DNA from: UBA1664 sp964531715
Lineage (GTDB): Bacteria > Pseudomonadota > Alphaproteobacteria > Micavibrionales > UBA1664
Reading direction: 5' to 3'
Length of the DNA stretch: 64,000 bases
NCBI GenBank assembly: GCA_964531715.1
Contig: CAZHEE010000001.1
Span: 124,001-188,000, forward strand
A model generated the notes under the pieces. The model was given only the letters and a program-made list of their open reading frames with translations, was not told the DNA's origin and ran no database searches. Below, one piece after another: positions 1-8,085 of the stretch (position 1 is the first letter of the stretch; every line of letters starts with the position of its first letter). The position numbers and the translations under genes are program-made.

Positions 1-124
1 GCATCACTTCTTCCAAAGCATTAACCGACCGTTCCCGCCCGACAAAAAGCGGCACAATCATATGCGGGAAAACCACGATATCGCGAAGCGGTAAAACAGG
101 AATAGATTTAATTATATCAGTCAT
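1..124 (-). CDS. lon: Lon protease, N-terminal fragment (cut by window edge)
   Basis: The reverse strand from 124 reads MTDIIKSIPVLPLRDIVVFP and continues with HMIVPLFVGRERSVNALEEVM to the window edge. This is the conserved start of the Lon substrate-binding N domain, so this is the first 41 codons of the ATP-dependent Lon protease, which degrades misfolded and regulatory proteins in the cytoplasm. It lies downstream of tig and clpP on the same strand, the usual neighbourhood, but clpX, which normally sits between clpP and lon, is absent. A hairpin lies between clpP and this gene, so lon may be transcribed separately. Confidence 0.9.
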   Translation of the reverse strand, partial: MTDIIKSIPVLPLRDIVVFPHMIVPLFVGRERSVNALEEVM

Positions 125-145
125 TTTTTTATTCTTCTTATATTT

Positions 146-180
146 ATAAAGAAAAGCCGTTTAAATTTCGTAAACGGCTT
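146..180 (-). terminator. Rho-independent terminator after clpP
   Basis: AAGCCGTTTA at 154-163 and TAAACGGCTT at 171-180 form a perfect 10-bp stem with a 7-nt loop. Read on the minus strand it is followed by a T-rich stretch (146-153). It sits between the clpP stop and the lon start, so it probably ends the tig-clpP transcript or attenuates read-through into lon. Confidence 0.7.
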
Positions 181-236
181 CATTAAAGATTAATATGGGG
201 CGTTATCGCCGTTTGACAAGTGGTTGAAGATGGCTC

Positions 237-905
237 TTACTTCTTCTTATCTTTATCGTCTTTATCATCCTGCCCAAGCACCTTTGGGATATCTTCACGG
301 GTTGCAACCACATGGTCAATCAGACCGAATTTTTTCGCCTCTTCCGCGGCCATAAATGTATCGCGCTCCATCACTTTTTCAATTTCGGTGAGCTTGCGCC
401 CTGTATGATGAACATAAATATCATTCAAGCGTTTTCTTAAGCCTAAAATTTCTTTGGCCTGAATCTCGATATCTGTCGCCTGCCCTTGCGCCCCGCCGGA
501 TGGTTGATGAACCATCACGCGGGAATTGGGGAGTGAAAAGCGCATACCTTTTTCCCCTGCGGTTAGCAGTAATGAACCGGCAGACGCCGCCTGCCCCACA
601 CACACGGTCGAGACCTTCGATTTGATATATTGCATTGTGTCATACATCGCGAAAGCTGATGTCACAACGCCACCGGGAGAATTGATATAAAAGGAAATTT
701 CCTTATTCGGGTTTTCAGATTCTAGGAACAATAACTGCGCACAAATAAGCGATGAAACCGTATCATTCACCCCACCTGTTAAAAAGATAATACGCTCCTT
801 TAATAAGCGTGAGTAAATGTCAAACGATCGCTCCCCCCGCGCCGTTTGCTCAATCACCATCGGTACAAGCGTGTTGTTATAAACCTCTAGCGGATCTCTA
901 TCCAT
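237..905 (-). CDS. clpP: ATP-dependent Clp protease proteolytic subunit ClpP
   Basis: This is the serine peptidase chamber of the Clp protease, which degrades proteins unfolded and fed in by ClpX or ClpA. At 222 aa it has the family length. The catalytic triad is visible: Ser108 in GQAASAG, His133 in MVHQPSGG and Asp182 in RDTFMA, with the same spacing as in E. coli ClpP. The C-terminus is a short charged Asp/Lys tail (GQDDKDDKDKKK), which varies between species. It follows tig by 84 bp on the same strand. The usual partner gene clpX is not next to it. Confidence 0.97.
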   Translation of the reverse strand: MDRDPLEVYNNTLVPMVIEQTARGERSFDIYSRLLKERIIFLTGGVNDTVSSLICAQLLFLESENPNKEISFYINSPGGVVTSAFAMYDTMQYIKSKVSTVCVGQAASAGSLLLTAGEKGMRFSLPNSRVMVHQPSGGAQGQATDIEIQAKEILGLRKRLNDIYVHHTGRKLTEIEKVMERDTFMAAEEAKKFGLIDHVVATREDIPKVLGQDDKDDKDKKK

Positions 906-989
906 TGCATATCCTTTTTTATTATCTTAATTGATAGGCTAAAGGATATGCACTTCGATTTATAAAGGCAAGTAGACAAGTCGGGTTTT

Positions 990-2408
990 TTAAGCCTTAT
1001 CTTCCGTCTTCTTCTTTGCAGGGGCTTTTTTCTTGGCCGCAGGCTTTTTCTCTTCAGTTGTGGCTGTTTCCGCTTCGTCTTCCTTGGTCAGCTCCTCAAC
1101 AGTGACCTTTTTCTCGGTCACGTCGGCTTGCTCAAGAATATAATCAATAACTTTTTCCTCAAAAATTGGCGCACGTAAAGACTCAAGTGCGTTCTTATTC
1201 TTTTGATAAAATTCAAAGACCTGAGCCTCTTGCCCCGGATATTTGCGCGCCTCCGCAATCACTGCCTTTTGCAAATCATCCTGATTAACAGTGACCTTAT
1301 TTTGTGTTCCGATTTCGGAGAGCACAAGCCCGAGCTTCACTCGGCGTTCGGCGATTGATTTTAACTCGTCTTTTTCCTCATCGGTCAAGTGAGAGCCTTC
1401 ACAGTCATGATCCTTACCGGCATCATGCATTTCCTTATGCTTTTCCTGCTCCATTTGCTTGGCAATCATATCATATTCTTGCGCGACCATCATTGGCGGA
1501 AGCTCGAATTTATGCCCTTCATCCAAACGGTCGAGCAATTCACGCTTCACCTTCATGCGGGTATGCTGCGCATATTCACCTTGCATCTGCTCACGAAGGA
1601 TGGTTTTTAACGCCTCCAAATCATCTATGCCAAGCTTCTTCGCCAGATCGTCATTAACTTCAGAGTTAAACTTCTCATGGATTTCATGAATATGGCATTC
1701 AAAGACGGCATCTTTACCGGCCAGTTCCTGAGAACCATAATTTTCAGGGAAAGTAACATTGACAGTCACATCCTCGCCCGCTTTCTTACCGATAATCTGA
1801 TCTTCAAAACCCGGGATAAATTGACCGCCGCCAAGCTCAAGATTGAATTTCTCACCCTTCATGCCATCACGCTTTTCACCATCAACTGAACCATCAAAGT
1901 CGATAACAGCGATATCACCCTTTTTCGCGGCGCGTTTTGTTGTGATAGGCTTGCTGTCTGAATTTTGTGAAGCAATGCGGTTTAAGGCATCTTCAAGCTC
2001 GCTATCATCAACATCGACAATAGGCTTCGTCAGTTTCATACCTTTGAAGTCCATGACATCGAATTCAGGCAAGGACTCAACCGTCATTTTAAAAGATAGA
2101 GGCTCGCCTTTTTCAAAAGAAGTAATCTCGATTTGAGGCTGCGCCGCAGGTTTAATCTTATTATCGTTCAAAACTTTTTGTGATTCGGTGTTCACAACCT
2201 TCTCAAGAATTTCACCCATGATGCGATCGCCATACTGGGCGCGGATGACATTCATCGGTGCCTTACCCTTACGAAAACCTTTCACCTGAACGGTCACGGC
2301 AATTTCCGCAAGGCGCGTGTCCGCCTGCTTATCAAGCGTTTCGGCAGGAACATCCACAGTGTAAACACGTTTCAAGCCGTCTTTTTCAATTTCTTTTGCA
2401 ACCGTCAT
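990..2408 (-). CDS. tig: Trigger factor, ribosome-associated chaperone
   Basis: Trigger factor binds at the ribosome exit tunnel and shields nascent chains. The ribosome-docking signature GFRKGKAP is at residues 44-51. An FKBP-type prolyl isomerase domain follows around residues 160-240 (DIAVIDFDGSVDG, FIPGFEDQIIG), and the helical chaperone arms fill the rest. At 472 aa it is slightly longer than the E. coli protein because of a low-complexity Lys/Ala tail (KKPAAKKKAPAKKK). An AAGGAT ribosome binding site precedes the ATG. It heads the tig-clpP unit. Confidence 0.97.
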   Translation of the reverse strand: MTVAKEIEKDGLKRVYTVDVPAETLDKQADTRLAEIAVTVQVKGFRKGKAPMNVIRAQYGDRIMGEILEKVVNTESQKVLNDNKIKPAAQPQIEITSFEKGEPLSFKMTVESLPEFDVMDFKGMKLTKPIVDVDDSELEDALNRIASQNSDSKPITTKRAAKKGDIAVIDFDGSVDGEKRDGMKGEKFNLELGGGQFIPGFEDQIIGKKAGEDVTVNVTFPENYGSQELAGKDAVFECHIHEIHEKFNSEVNDDLAKKLGIDDLEALKTILREQMQGEYAQHTRMKVKRELLDRLDEGHKFELPPMMVAQEYDMIAKQMEQEKHKEMHDAGKDHDCEGSHLTDEEKDELKSIAERRVKLGLVLSEIGTQNKVTVNQDDLQKAVIAEARKYPGQEAQVFEFYQKNKNALESLRAPIFEEKVIDYILEQADVTEKKVTVEELTKEDEAETATTEEKKPAAKKKAPAKKKTEDKA

Positions 2409-2460
2409 TTTATCGTTTTATCCTTATCATCTCTTGATTTTTACCATGTGATAGCGCAGT

Positions 2461-2490
2461 TTATAACGACGCGCAAGGGGTAGGTGGCAA
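2461..2490 (-). promoter_or_regulatory. Candidate sigma-70 promoter of tig-clpP
   Basis: On the minus strand TTGCCA (2485-2490) is followed after 18 bp by TTATAA (2461-2466), about 50 bp upstream of the tig start. The boxes match the consensus moderately well. No factor-specific signal such as a sigma-32 box was recognised. Confidence 0.35.
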
Positions 2491-2526
2491 AACATGCGCC
2501 AAAAATGAATTTGACAATAGTAATTT

Positions 2527-2583
2527 ACACGGAGATACGGAAAAGAAGAAAATTTCTATACTCCGTGCCTCCGCGTTCAATTT
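2527..2583. repeat. Dispersed intergenic phrase (family I, 'cggag / ctccgtgcctccgcg')
   Basis: The segment TTTACACGGAGATACGGA is mirrored by CTCCGTGCCTCCGCG about 30 bp later. Related phrases recur at 2790-2815, 6722-6857, 8009-8037, 48222-48257, 51661-51690 and 52258-52285. They lie almost only between genes and form loose inverted pairs. Such phrases are common in many bacterial genomes; their mobility is unknown. Confidence 0.5.
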
Positions 2584-2612
2584 TATTGCTATAGTCTTTT
2601 CTACATAAAAGC

Positions 2613-2672
2613 GTCACTCTGGCGAAGGCCGGAGTCTAGAGTTATATGGATTGCGGCCTTCGCCGCAATGAC
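2613..2672. repeat. Palindromic element, mosaic of families A and D
   Basis: This 60-bp element begins GTCACTCTGGCGAAGGCCGG, which is the left end of the family at 59380, and ends TGGATTGCGGCCTTCGCCGC followed by AATGAC, which is the right end of the family found in rnhB and midA. It sits in the 450-bp gene-free stretch between tig and gpmA, which otherwise holds only the family I phrases and a degraded family F copy. Confidence 0.6.
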
Positions 2673-2728
2673 GTATGCCATCGATGTATTTAGAAACAGG
2701 TAAATATGTGAGACTGTTCCTAAAGAAT

Positions 2729-2772
2729 GTTAGATTACACGTATTCATGAATAAAACGTGCAATGATGATTG
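2729..2772. repeat. Degraded family F palindrome
   Basis: TTAGATTACACGTATTCATG followed by AATAAAACGTGCAATGATG resembles the core and right end of the elements at 5793-5883 and 60089-60173 (ATTACACGT...ACGTGCAATGA). The left GTCAT end is not recognisable, so this is probably a remnant. Confidence 0.4.
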
Positions 2773-2860
2773 AAACAAATAATCTGTGTTTATCCGTGTT
2801 CATCTGTGGTGAAAAAACAGATCTCTCCGCTTGTTACAATCGGTCGAGATGACACATTTT

Positions 2861-3445
2861 TTAAACCTCAAAATAAAGCGGTTGACCGGTCGGCACTTCC
2901 GCTTCATTGATTGTCTCGGGTGTGCGCTCCCCCAAAATAATCAGCATCGAACGCAGCGTATTTCCATGCGCCCCAATAAGAATAGTTTTGCCCTCATTTA
3001 AAAGTGACTTAATATTTGCCTCATAATAAGGACGGACGCGGTTTTCAACCACCATTTCAAGGCTTTCACCATTGGGGGGCGGCACATCATATGACCTGCG
3101 CCAGATATGCACTTGCTCCTCCCCGAATTTTTCGCGCATCACATCTTTGTTCAAGCCAGTCAAATCGCCGTAATCGCGTTCCCGCAAATCATCATGCTTA
3201 ATCATATCCGCGATGAGATCGCCCTGCCCTGCCTCATTTAAAGCTATCTCAGTTGTCTCAATCGCGCGTTTGAGTGTTGAAGTGAATACAACATCAAAAA
3301 TGATGCCTTTCTCTTTCAATTCTGTGCCAGCCTTGCGGGCTTCCTCGCGCCCCTCCTCGACAAGCTCAACATCGGTGAATCCCGTAAACTGATTGAGCTT
3401 ATTCCACTCGGACAGCCCGTGGCGCATGAGAACGAGGTTTGACAT
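2861..3445 (-). CDS. gpmA: 2,3-bisphosphoglycerate-dependent phosphoglycerate mutase
   Basis: This glycolytic enzyme interconverts 3- and 2-phosphoglycerate in the cytoplasm. The N-terminal LMRHGLSEWN motif carries the phosphohistidine (His9), and GAHGNTLR near residue 165 carries the second active-site histidine. I chose the ATG at 3445 because AAAGGAAACTATC upstream gives a good ribosome binding site and the frame beyond it has no family similarity. At 194 aa it is the short form of the dPGM family that many alphaproteobacteria have, not the 250-aa enteric form. It is divergent from pnp. Confidence 0.93.
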   Translation of the reverse strand: MSNLVLMRHGLSEWNKLNQFTGFTDVELVEEGREEARKAGTELKEKGIIFDVVFTSTLKRAIETTEIALNEAGQGDLIADMIKHDDLRERDYGDLTGLNKDVMREKFGEEQVHIWRRSYDVPPPNGESLEMVVENRVRPYYEANIKSLLNEGKTILIGAHGNTLRSMLIILGERTPETINEAEVPTGQPLYFEV

Positions 3446-3504
3446 GATAGTTTCCTTTAGTTGACTTACCTCATGAAGTATGCCACAACATCTCACAGGA
3501 TTAA

Positions 3505-3590
3505 AGGGCGTTTGGATGATCGGATGCTTGGTGATTAGATAATCGGATAAGCGTACAGTGTCCTATTTTCTAATCCTCAACCATCACTTT
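3505..3590. repeat. Loose quasi-palindromic intergenic repeat (family G)
   Basis: GATCGGATGCTTGGTGATTA followed by GATAATCGGAT is answered by TCCTATTTTCTAATCCTCAA on the other side. Similar GGAT/TTAG-rich phrases recur at 16893-16985, 35944-36015 and 47355-47385. It fills most of the gpmA-pnp intergenic region. Confidence 0.35.
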
Positions 3591-3648
3591 GACATCTCTC
3601 TAGTCCTTTTTTCCTTAATGTAAAATATTAAAGAAAAAGGAAAACCAT

Positions 3649-5778
3649 ATGTTTAATATATTTAAAAAAGAAATCGCATTTGGCGATAAAACACTTACAC
3701 TTGAAACAGGAAAGATTGCGCGTCAGGCGGATGGAGCCGTAATGGCGACGCTCGGCGGCACAACGGTTCTTTGTGCGGTCACAGGTGCAAAATCAATCCG
3801 TGAAGGTCAGGATTTCTTCCCGCTTTCCGTCCATTATCAGGAGAAAACATACTCCGCAGGGAAAATCCCGGGTGGCTTCCGTAAACGTGAAGGCATGCCG
3901 TCAGAGTTCGAAACATTGACGTCACGCTTGATTGACCGCCCTATTCGTCCACTCTTCCCGGAGAGTTTCTTAAATGAGGTTCAAATTATTTGCACGGTGA
4001 TGAGCCATGACATGCAAAACCCTGCCGATATTGTCGCCATGATTGGTGCATCCGCCGCACTCACAATTTCAGGTATTCCATTTATGGGGCCATTGGGTGG
4101 GGCGCGTGTTGCCTATATTAATGATGAATATGTCCTGAACCCAACTATCGCGCAAATGGGTGATTCTGACCTTGATTTGATTGTCGCCGGTACGCAAGAA
4201 GGTGTTTTGATGGTTGAATCGGAGGCTCAAGAGCTTTCAGAAGAAACCATGATTGGCGCGGTTGACTTTGGTCATCAGGCTTATCAGACAGTGATTGACG
4301 GCATTATCGACCTTGCCGAAATGTGCGCGAAAGAGCCTTGGGATCTGGTAGAAAAACCTGATTACATCGTCAAACTTGAAGAAGACCTTAAGGAATATAC
4401 TGCCGACCTTCAAAAGGCTTATGCCATTAAAGAAAAGGCTGACCGCTATGAAGCGAAAGGTGCTGTCGCGTCCGCTGCTGTTGAGAAGTATGTTGATGAA
4501 GAAAACGGTCTTGACGCCAATACGATCAAGTCGGCTTTCAAGAAACTTGAGGCAACTATCGTTCGCGGCGATATCCTCAAAACAAGCAGCCGCATTGACG
4601 GGCGTAAGACAGATCAAATTCGCCCAATTGAGGCGGAAGTCGGTATCCTGCCACGTACGCATGGCTCTGCCCTTTTTACACGTGGTGAAACACAGGCGAT
4701 TGTGGTGACAACGCTTGGTACCGGTCAGGATGAGCAAATTGTTGATGCCTTAACAGGGGAGTATCGCGAAAACTTCATGCTTCACTATAACTTTCCGCCT
4801 TATTCAGTGGGTGAGTGCGGGCGCATGGCCTCCCCCGGTCGTCGTGAGATTGGTCACGGGAAACTGGCTTGGCGGGCAATCCGTCCCCTCCTTCCAACTT
4901 CAGAGGAATTTCCTTATACAATCCGCACGGTTTCAGAGATCACTGAAAGTAACGGTTCGTCCTCTATGGCAACGGTTTGCGGAACATCTTTGTCCCTCAT
5001 GGATGCCGGTGTGCCACTGCCACGCCCGATTGCGGGTATCGCCATGGGTTTGATTAAGGAAGGTGATGATTTCGCGGTTCTCTCAGACATTCTCGGCGAT
5101 GAAGATCATTTGGGCGACATGGATTTCAAGGTTGCAGGAACGGAAAACGGGATTACTGCCCTTCAGATGGATATCAAAATCACCTCTATCACGATGGATA
5201 TTATGAAGCAAGCCGTGGCTCAAGCCAAAGACGGTCGTCTGCATATTCTCGGTGAAATGGCGAAGGGTTTAGGCTCTGCCAGAAATGATGTGAATGAAAG
5301 CGCACCAAAAATCACGACATTCCAAATTAATCCTGACAAAATCCGTGAAGTTATCGGAACAGGCGGAAAAGTCATCCGTGAAATCTGTGAAGTTTCAGGC
5401 GCGAAAGTCGACCTCGAAGATGACGGCACAATTAAGGTGGCGGCTGTCAATGCCGAGAGTGGTGATAAGGCGATTGAGATGATTCGCGCAATTACTGACG
5501 AGCCGGAAGTCGGCGTCATCTATAATGGTAAAGTCGTGAAAATCATGGATTTCGGGGCTTTTGTAAATTTCATGGGCGCAAAAGACGGGCTTGTCCATAT
5601 TTCCGAATTGAAAGATGAGCGTGTTGAAAACACTGCCGATGTTGTTTCCGAAGGTGATGATGTTAAGGTTAAGCTCATCGGTGTTGATAACCGCGGCAAG
5701 TTCAAACTTTCCATGAAGCGTGTTGATCAGGAAACAGGCGAAGACCTTGAATCCGATGCACAAGAAGACGCGGCTTAA
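3649..5778 (+). CDS. pnp: Polyribonucleotide nucleotidyltransferase (PNPase)
   Basis: PNPase is a phosphorolytic 3'-5' exoribonuclease of the RNA degradosome. The 709-aa product has the full architecture: two RNase PH domains (about residues 10-220 and 310-540) separated by a helical linker, a KH domain with the GTGG loop at residues 570-573, and an S1 RNA-binding domain from about 622 (GVIYNGKVVKIMDFGAFVNF). It ends in an acidic tail. The ATG follows GGAAAACCAT. Upstream one would expect rpsO in many proteobacteria, but here gpmA is divergent instead. Confidence 0.98.
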   Translation: MFNIFKKEIAFGDKTLTLETGKIARQADGAVMATLGGTTVLCAVTGAKSIREGQDFFPLSVHYQEKTYSAGKIPGGFRKREGMPSEFETLTSRLIDRPIRPLFPESFLNEVQIICTVMSHDMQNPADIVAMIGASAALTISGIPFMGPLGGARVAYINDEYVLNPTIAQMGDSDLDLIVAGTQEGVLMVESEAQELSEETMIGAVDFGHQAYQTVIDGIIDLAEMCAKEPWDLVEKPDYIVKLEEDLKEYTADLQKAYAIKEKADRYEAKGAVASAAVEKYVDEENGLDANTIKSAFKKLEATIVRGDILKTSSRIDGRKTDQIRPIEAEVGILPRTHGSALFTRGETQAIVVTTLGTGQDEQIVDALTGEYRENFMLHYNFPPYSVGECGRMASPGRREIGHGKLAWRAIRPLLPTSEEFPYTIRTVSEITESNGSSSMATVCGTSLSLMDAGVPLPRPIAGIAMGLIKEGDDFAVLSDILGDEDHLGDMDFKVAGTENGITALQMDIKITSITMDIMKQAVAQAKDGRLHILGEMAKGLGSARNDVNESAPKITTFQINPDKIREVIGTGGKVIREICEVSGAKVDLEDDGTIKVAAVNAESGDKAIEMIRAITDEPEVGVIYNGKVVKIMDFGAFVNFMGAKDGLVHISELKDERVENTADVVSEGDDVKVKLIGVDNRGKFKLSMKRVDQETGEDLESDAQEDAA

Positions 5779-5792
5779 GTAGCAAATCATTC

Positions 5793-5883
5793 GTCATTAC
5801 ACGTTTTTATGAAGTAAAAGACGTGTAATCCAGGTTTATATTAATGGATTGCACGTATTTCTTAATAGCAAACGTGGAATGAC
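5793..5883. repeat. Family F palindromic element
   Basis: A 91-bp element begins GTCATTACACG and ends CGTGGAATGAC, with internal ACGTGTAATCCAGG and ATGGATTGCACGT. It is very similar to 60089-60173 in inverse orientation. It lies between pnp and the glycerophosphodiesterase gene, starting 15 bp after the pnp stop. Confidence 0.75.
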
Positions 5884-5905
5884 GCTTTATTAGTGAGTAA
5901 AAAGC

Positions 5906-6658
5906 ATGACCATTAAACTCCCATCAATCATTGCCCATCGTGGCGCGAGTGCTTATGCCCCTGAAAATACGCTTGCGGCCATTCAATCGGCGGCGGATAT
6001 GGGGATTGATTGGGTTGAGCTGGACGTTAAACTCACTTCGGATGATGTGCCGATTATTTTCCATGATGAAAATCTCATTCGCATTACCGATCATGACGGG
6101 TTAGTAAAAAACACCCCCTATTCGCATATCAAAGAACTGGATGCAGGCTCATGGTTCGGGGATAGCTTTATCGGTGAAACAATCCCGACCTTAGAAGAAG
6201 CCGTAGAGCTTATCATAAAACTGGATTTGGGGCTTAATCTTGAAATTAAACCATGCCAGGGGCGTGAGGTTGAAACCACACAAGTAACACTTGATTATCT
6301 GGCGCGGGTTTGGGATGCGCATGACAAAATTCTGATCAGCAGTTTTAGCGAGGCGAGCCTTGAGGCCGCCTCGGAAATGCTGAATGGTGATTGGGCGTTA
6401 GGCTATCTCATGGATGATGTGCTTGAAAGTTGGAAAGATAACGCCAAGCACTTGGATGTTCAAACCATTAACATTAACGGCAATCGTGATGATTTAACCC
6501 GCGAATTTGTTGAAGATATTATTGATGAGGGGTACGGCATTATGGCCTATACAATCAATAATCCGATGCATGCCAAGGAACTGATAAACTGGGGTGTTGA
6601 TGGTATTATTACCGATACGCCAGATGTTATCCGTGACGAGCTCTTCGGGTTGCATTAA
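5906..6658 (+). CDS. ugpQ: Glycerophosphodiester phosphodiesterase
   Basis: This GDPD-family enzyme hydrolyses glycerophosphodiesters to glycerol-3-phosphate and an alcohol. The active-site set is visible: His11-Arg12 in IAHRGASAYAPENT, Glu38 and Asp40 in WVELDVKLT, and His53 in IIFHDENL. At 250 aa without signal peptide or lipobox it is the cytoplasmic short type, like UgpQ. It stands alone between two palindromic repeats. The exact substrate cannot be told from sequence. Confidence 0.9.
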   Translation: MTIKLPSIIAHRGASAYAPENTLAAIQSAADMGIDWVELDVKLTSDDVPIIFHDENLIRITDHDGLVKNTPYSHIKELDAGSWFGDSFIGETIPTLEEAVELIIKLDLGLNLEIKPCQGREVETTQVTLDYLARVWDAHDKILISSFSEASLEAASEMLNGDWALGYLMDDVLESWKDNAKHLDVQTININGNRDDLTREFVEDIIDEGYGIMAYTINNPMHAKELINWGVDGIITDTPDVIRDELFGLH

Positions 6659-6691
6659 CCACAAATGCACACGGTTTTTTTTATAAAATCA

Positions 6692-6712
6692 ACCCCGCAG
6701 ATGATGCGGGGT
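6692..6712. repeat. CCCCG hairpin (family H), possible terminator
   Basis: ACCCCGCA and TGCGGGGT form an 8-bp stem with a 5-nt loop shortly after the GDPD stop. A weak T-run follows at 6718-6723, so it may terminate the GDPD transcript. The same CCCCG...CGGGG hairpin type recurs at 48259-48281 and at both ends of the GIY-YIG element at 37315-37666. The rest of 6713-6864 holds family I phrases including a tandem CGGAGTAT. Confidence 0.55.
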
Positions 6713-6864
6713 CTATAGTTTTTACCATAGAGAGCACTGAAATCACAGAGGGCACCTTATTTGTTTTTATGATTTCTGCTTTTACAGAGACCATCTATGA
6801 ATGCAATCCAAAAGATTATTCTTTACACGGAGTATCGGAGTATCGGAGGTTCGGAGCAATATAA

Positions 6865-7752
6865 TTACAGCCCCCAGCGATTCCAAATTATCTTATGTTC
6901 GAGCGCGGTAAGAATATCCTCGGCATTAGGGAATTTCGTGACGCTTCCAATCAGGCCCTGAATAAATGATTTATCCGGCTCAATCGAGATAAGCTTTACC
7001 TTCTCCCCATATTTGCCGCGCATTACCGACCAGACATCACCAATTGCGTCAACGAGGCCGTTATTCATTCCGTCATTGCCTGTAAAAACCTGACCTTCAA
7101 ACAAGGTTTTATCCTCGCCTTTCAGTCTATCGCCACGCCGCTCTTTCACCCAGCCTATGAATTGTCTATGAATATCACCTTGCATCAACTTTATGCGCTT
7201 AACCGCGTTTTTATCCTCGGGTTGAAACGGGTCGAGAAAGGCTTTCTGTTCCCCCGCAGTATAGACACGGCGCTCAATATCATATCGCTCAATCGCTTTA
7301 TCAAACCCGAACATTGCGGCGATCACACCAACCGAGCCGACAATCGAGGATGGCTGCACATAAATTTTATCGGCAGCGCAGGCGAGCCAGTACCCACCAC
7401 TTGCCGCAACATCCTCAACATAGGCCGAGACAGAAATATCTTTCTCTTTTGATAGCGCACGTATCATTGTCGAAATCAGGGAGCATTGTGCAGGCGCACC
7501 GCCCGGTGAGTTTATAACAAGCGCGACTTCCTCAATATCATTCATGCCAAACGCTTTTTCTATAAGCGGGGCATAACGATTATATGAGATATTCCCGCGC
7601 CTTCCTTGATCTGAAATAACACCAGACAAGCGAATGACAGCGACCTTTTTGCGCGGCTTACAAGCCTTGCCAATTACAGGGAGGTTTGCCATTTTACAGG
7701 CAATTTTACGTTGGAATGATGGATTTGTTTTATCTTTTTGTATATCTGTCAT
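6865..7752 (-). CDS. S49 family serine protease, SppA/SohB-like
   Basis: This is a 295-aa signal-peptide-peptidase-like serine protease. The Ser/Lys dyad of the S49 family is visible: Ser118 in VAASGGYW and Lys170 in TAGEQKAF, 52 residues apart as in Bacillus SppA. Conserved NSPGG is at 81-85 and VGSVGV at 138-143. It lacks a convincing N-terminal membrane segment, unlike enteric SppA, so its localisation is unclear. It is a solitary gene with intergenic repeats on both sides. Confidence 0.88.
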   Translation of the reverse strand: MTDIQKDKTNPSFQRKIACKMANLPVIGKACKPRKKVAVIRLSGVISDQGRRGNISYNRYAPLIEKAFGMNDIEEVALVINSPGGAPAQCSLISTMIRALSKEKDISVSAYVEDVAASGGYWLACAADKIYVQPSSIVGSVGVIAAMFGFDKAIERYDIERRVYTAGEQKAFLDPFQPEDKNAVKRIKLMQGDIHRQFIGWVKERRGDRLKGEDKTLFEGQVFTGNDGMNNGLVDAIGDVWSVMRGKYGEKVKLISIEPDKSFIQGLIGSVTKFPNAEDILTALEHKIIWNRWGL

Positions 7753-8085
7753 GCCTCATGTTTTAGCAGAAAAATGGAGTTATGAAAGGTAAGAATTTTA
7801 GCCTTCTCTTTAGTGATTGCGAGTAAATGCTGAAATGTTTCTTATAACGCGAAGTTTGAAGCAATCAAAAAACTTTGTCATCTCGACCAAGCGAAGCGCA
7901 CGGAGAGATCTAATAGCCGAAAAGATCCCTCGGCTTCACTTCGTTTCGCTCGGGATAACACATTATGAAACAACCAAGCCACGCAATGGCCGCAGAGTTT
8001 TAAAAAGCCCTCAGTGCCCTCTGTGTTCTCCGTGGTAAAGAATTACCGCTAGCATTTCATTCTATTAAAAATGATAACGATAACT
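7753..8085. other. Gene-free stretch with palindromic and phrase repeats
   Basis: No credible gene was seen. The stretch contains the family B element at 7877-7959 and the family I phrase CCCTCTGTGTTCTCCGTGGT at 8018-8037. A 73-codon open frame here is only a translation of these repeats. Confidence 0.7.
7877..7959. repeat. Family B palindromic element
   Basis: It begins GTCATCTCGACCAAGCGAAG and ends with TCGCTCGGGATAAC, a slightly mutated form of the GGGATGAC end. Sister copies lie at 10362-10440, 23543-23618 and 57918-57996. Confidence 0.75.

Noticed and set aside
1304..1657. 117-codon plus-strand frame within tig
   Set aside because: It lies wholly opposite the well-supported trigger factor gene and has no motif; antisense shadow.
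4237..4737. 166-codon minus-strand frame within pnp
   Set aside because: Antisense to a conserved coding region with intact domains; no independent evidence.
6722..6860. Possible tRNA or small RNA gene in the gap after the glycerophosphodiesterase gene
   Set aside because: No cloverleaf or conserved T-loop sequence; the region consists of phrase repeats and a tandem CGGAGTAT.
7817..8038. 73-codon open frame between the S49 protease and the TrmN6-like gene
   Set aside because: It is a translation through a family B palindrome and a phrase repeat; no ribosome binding site and no family-like segments.
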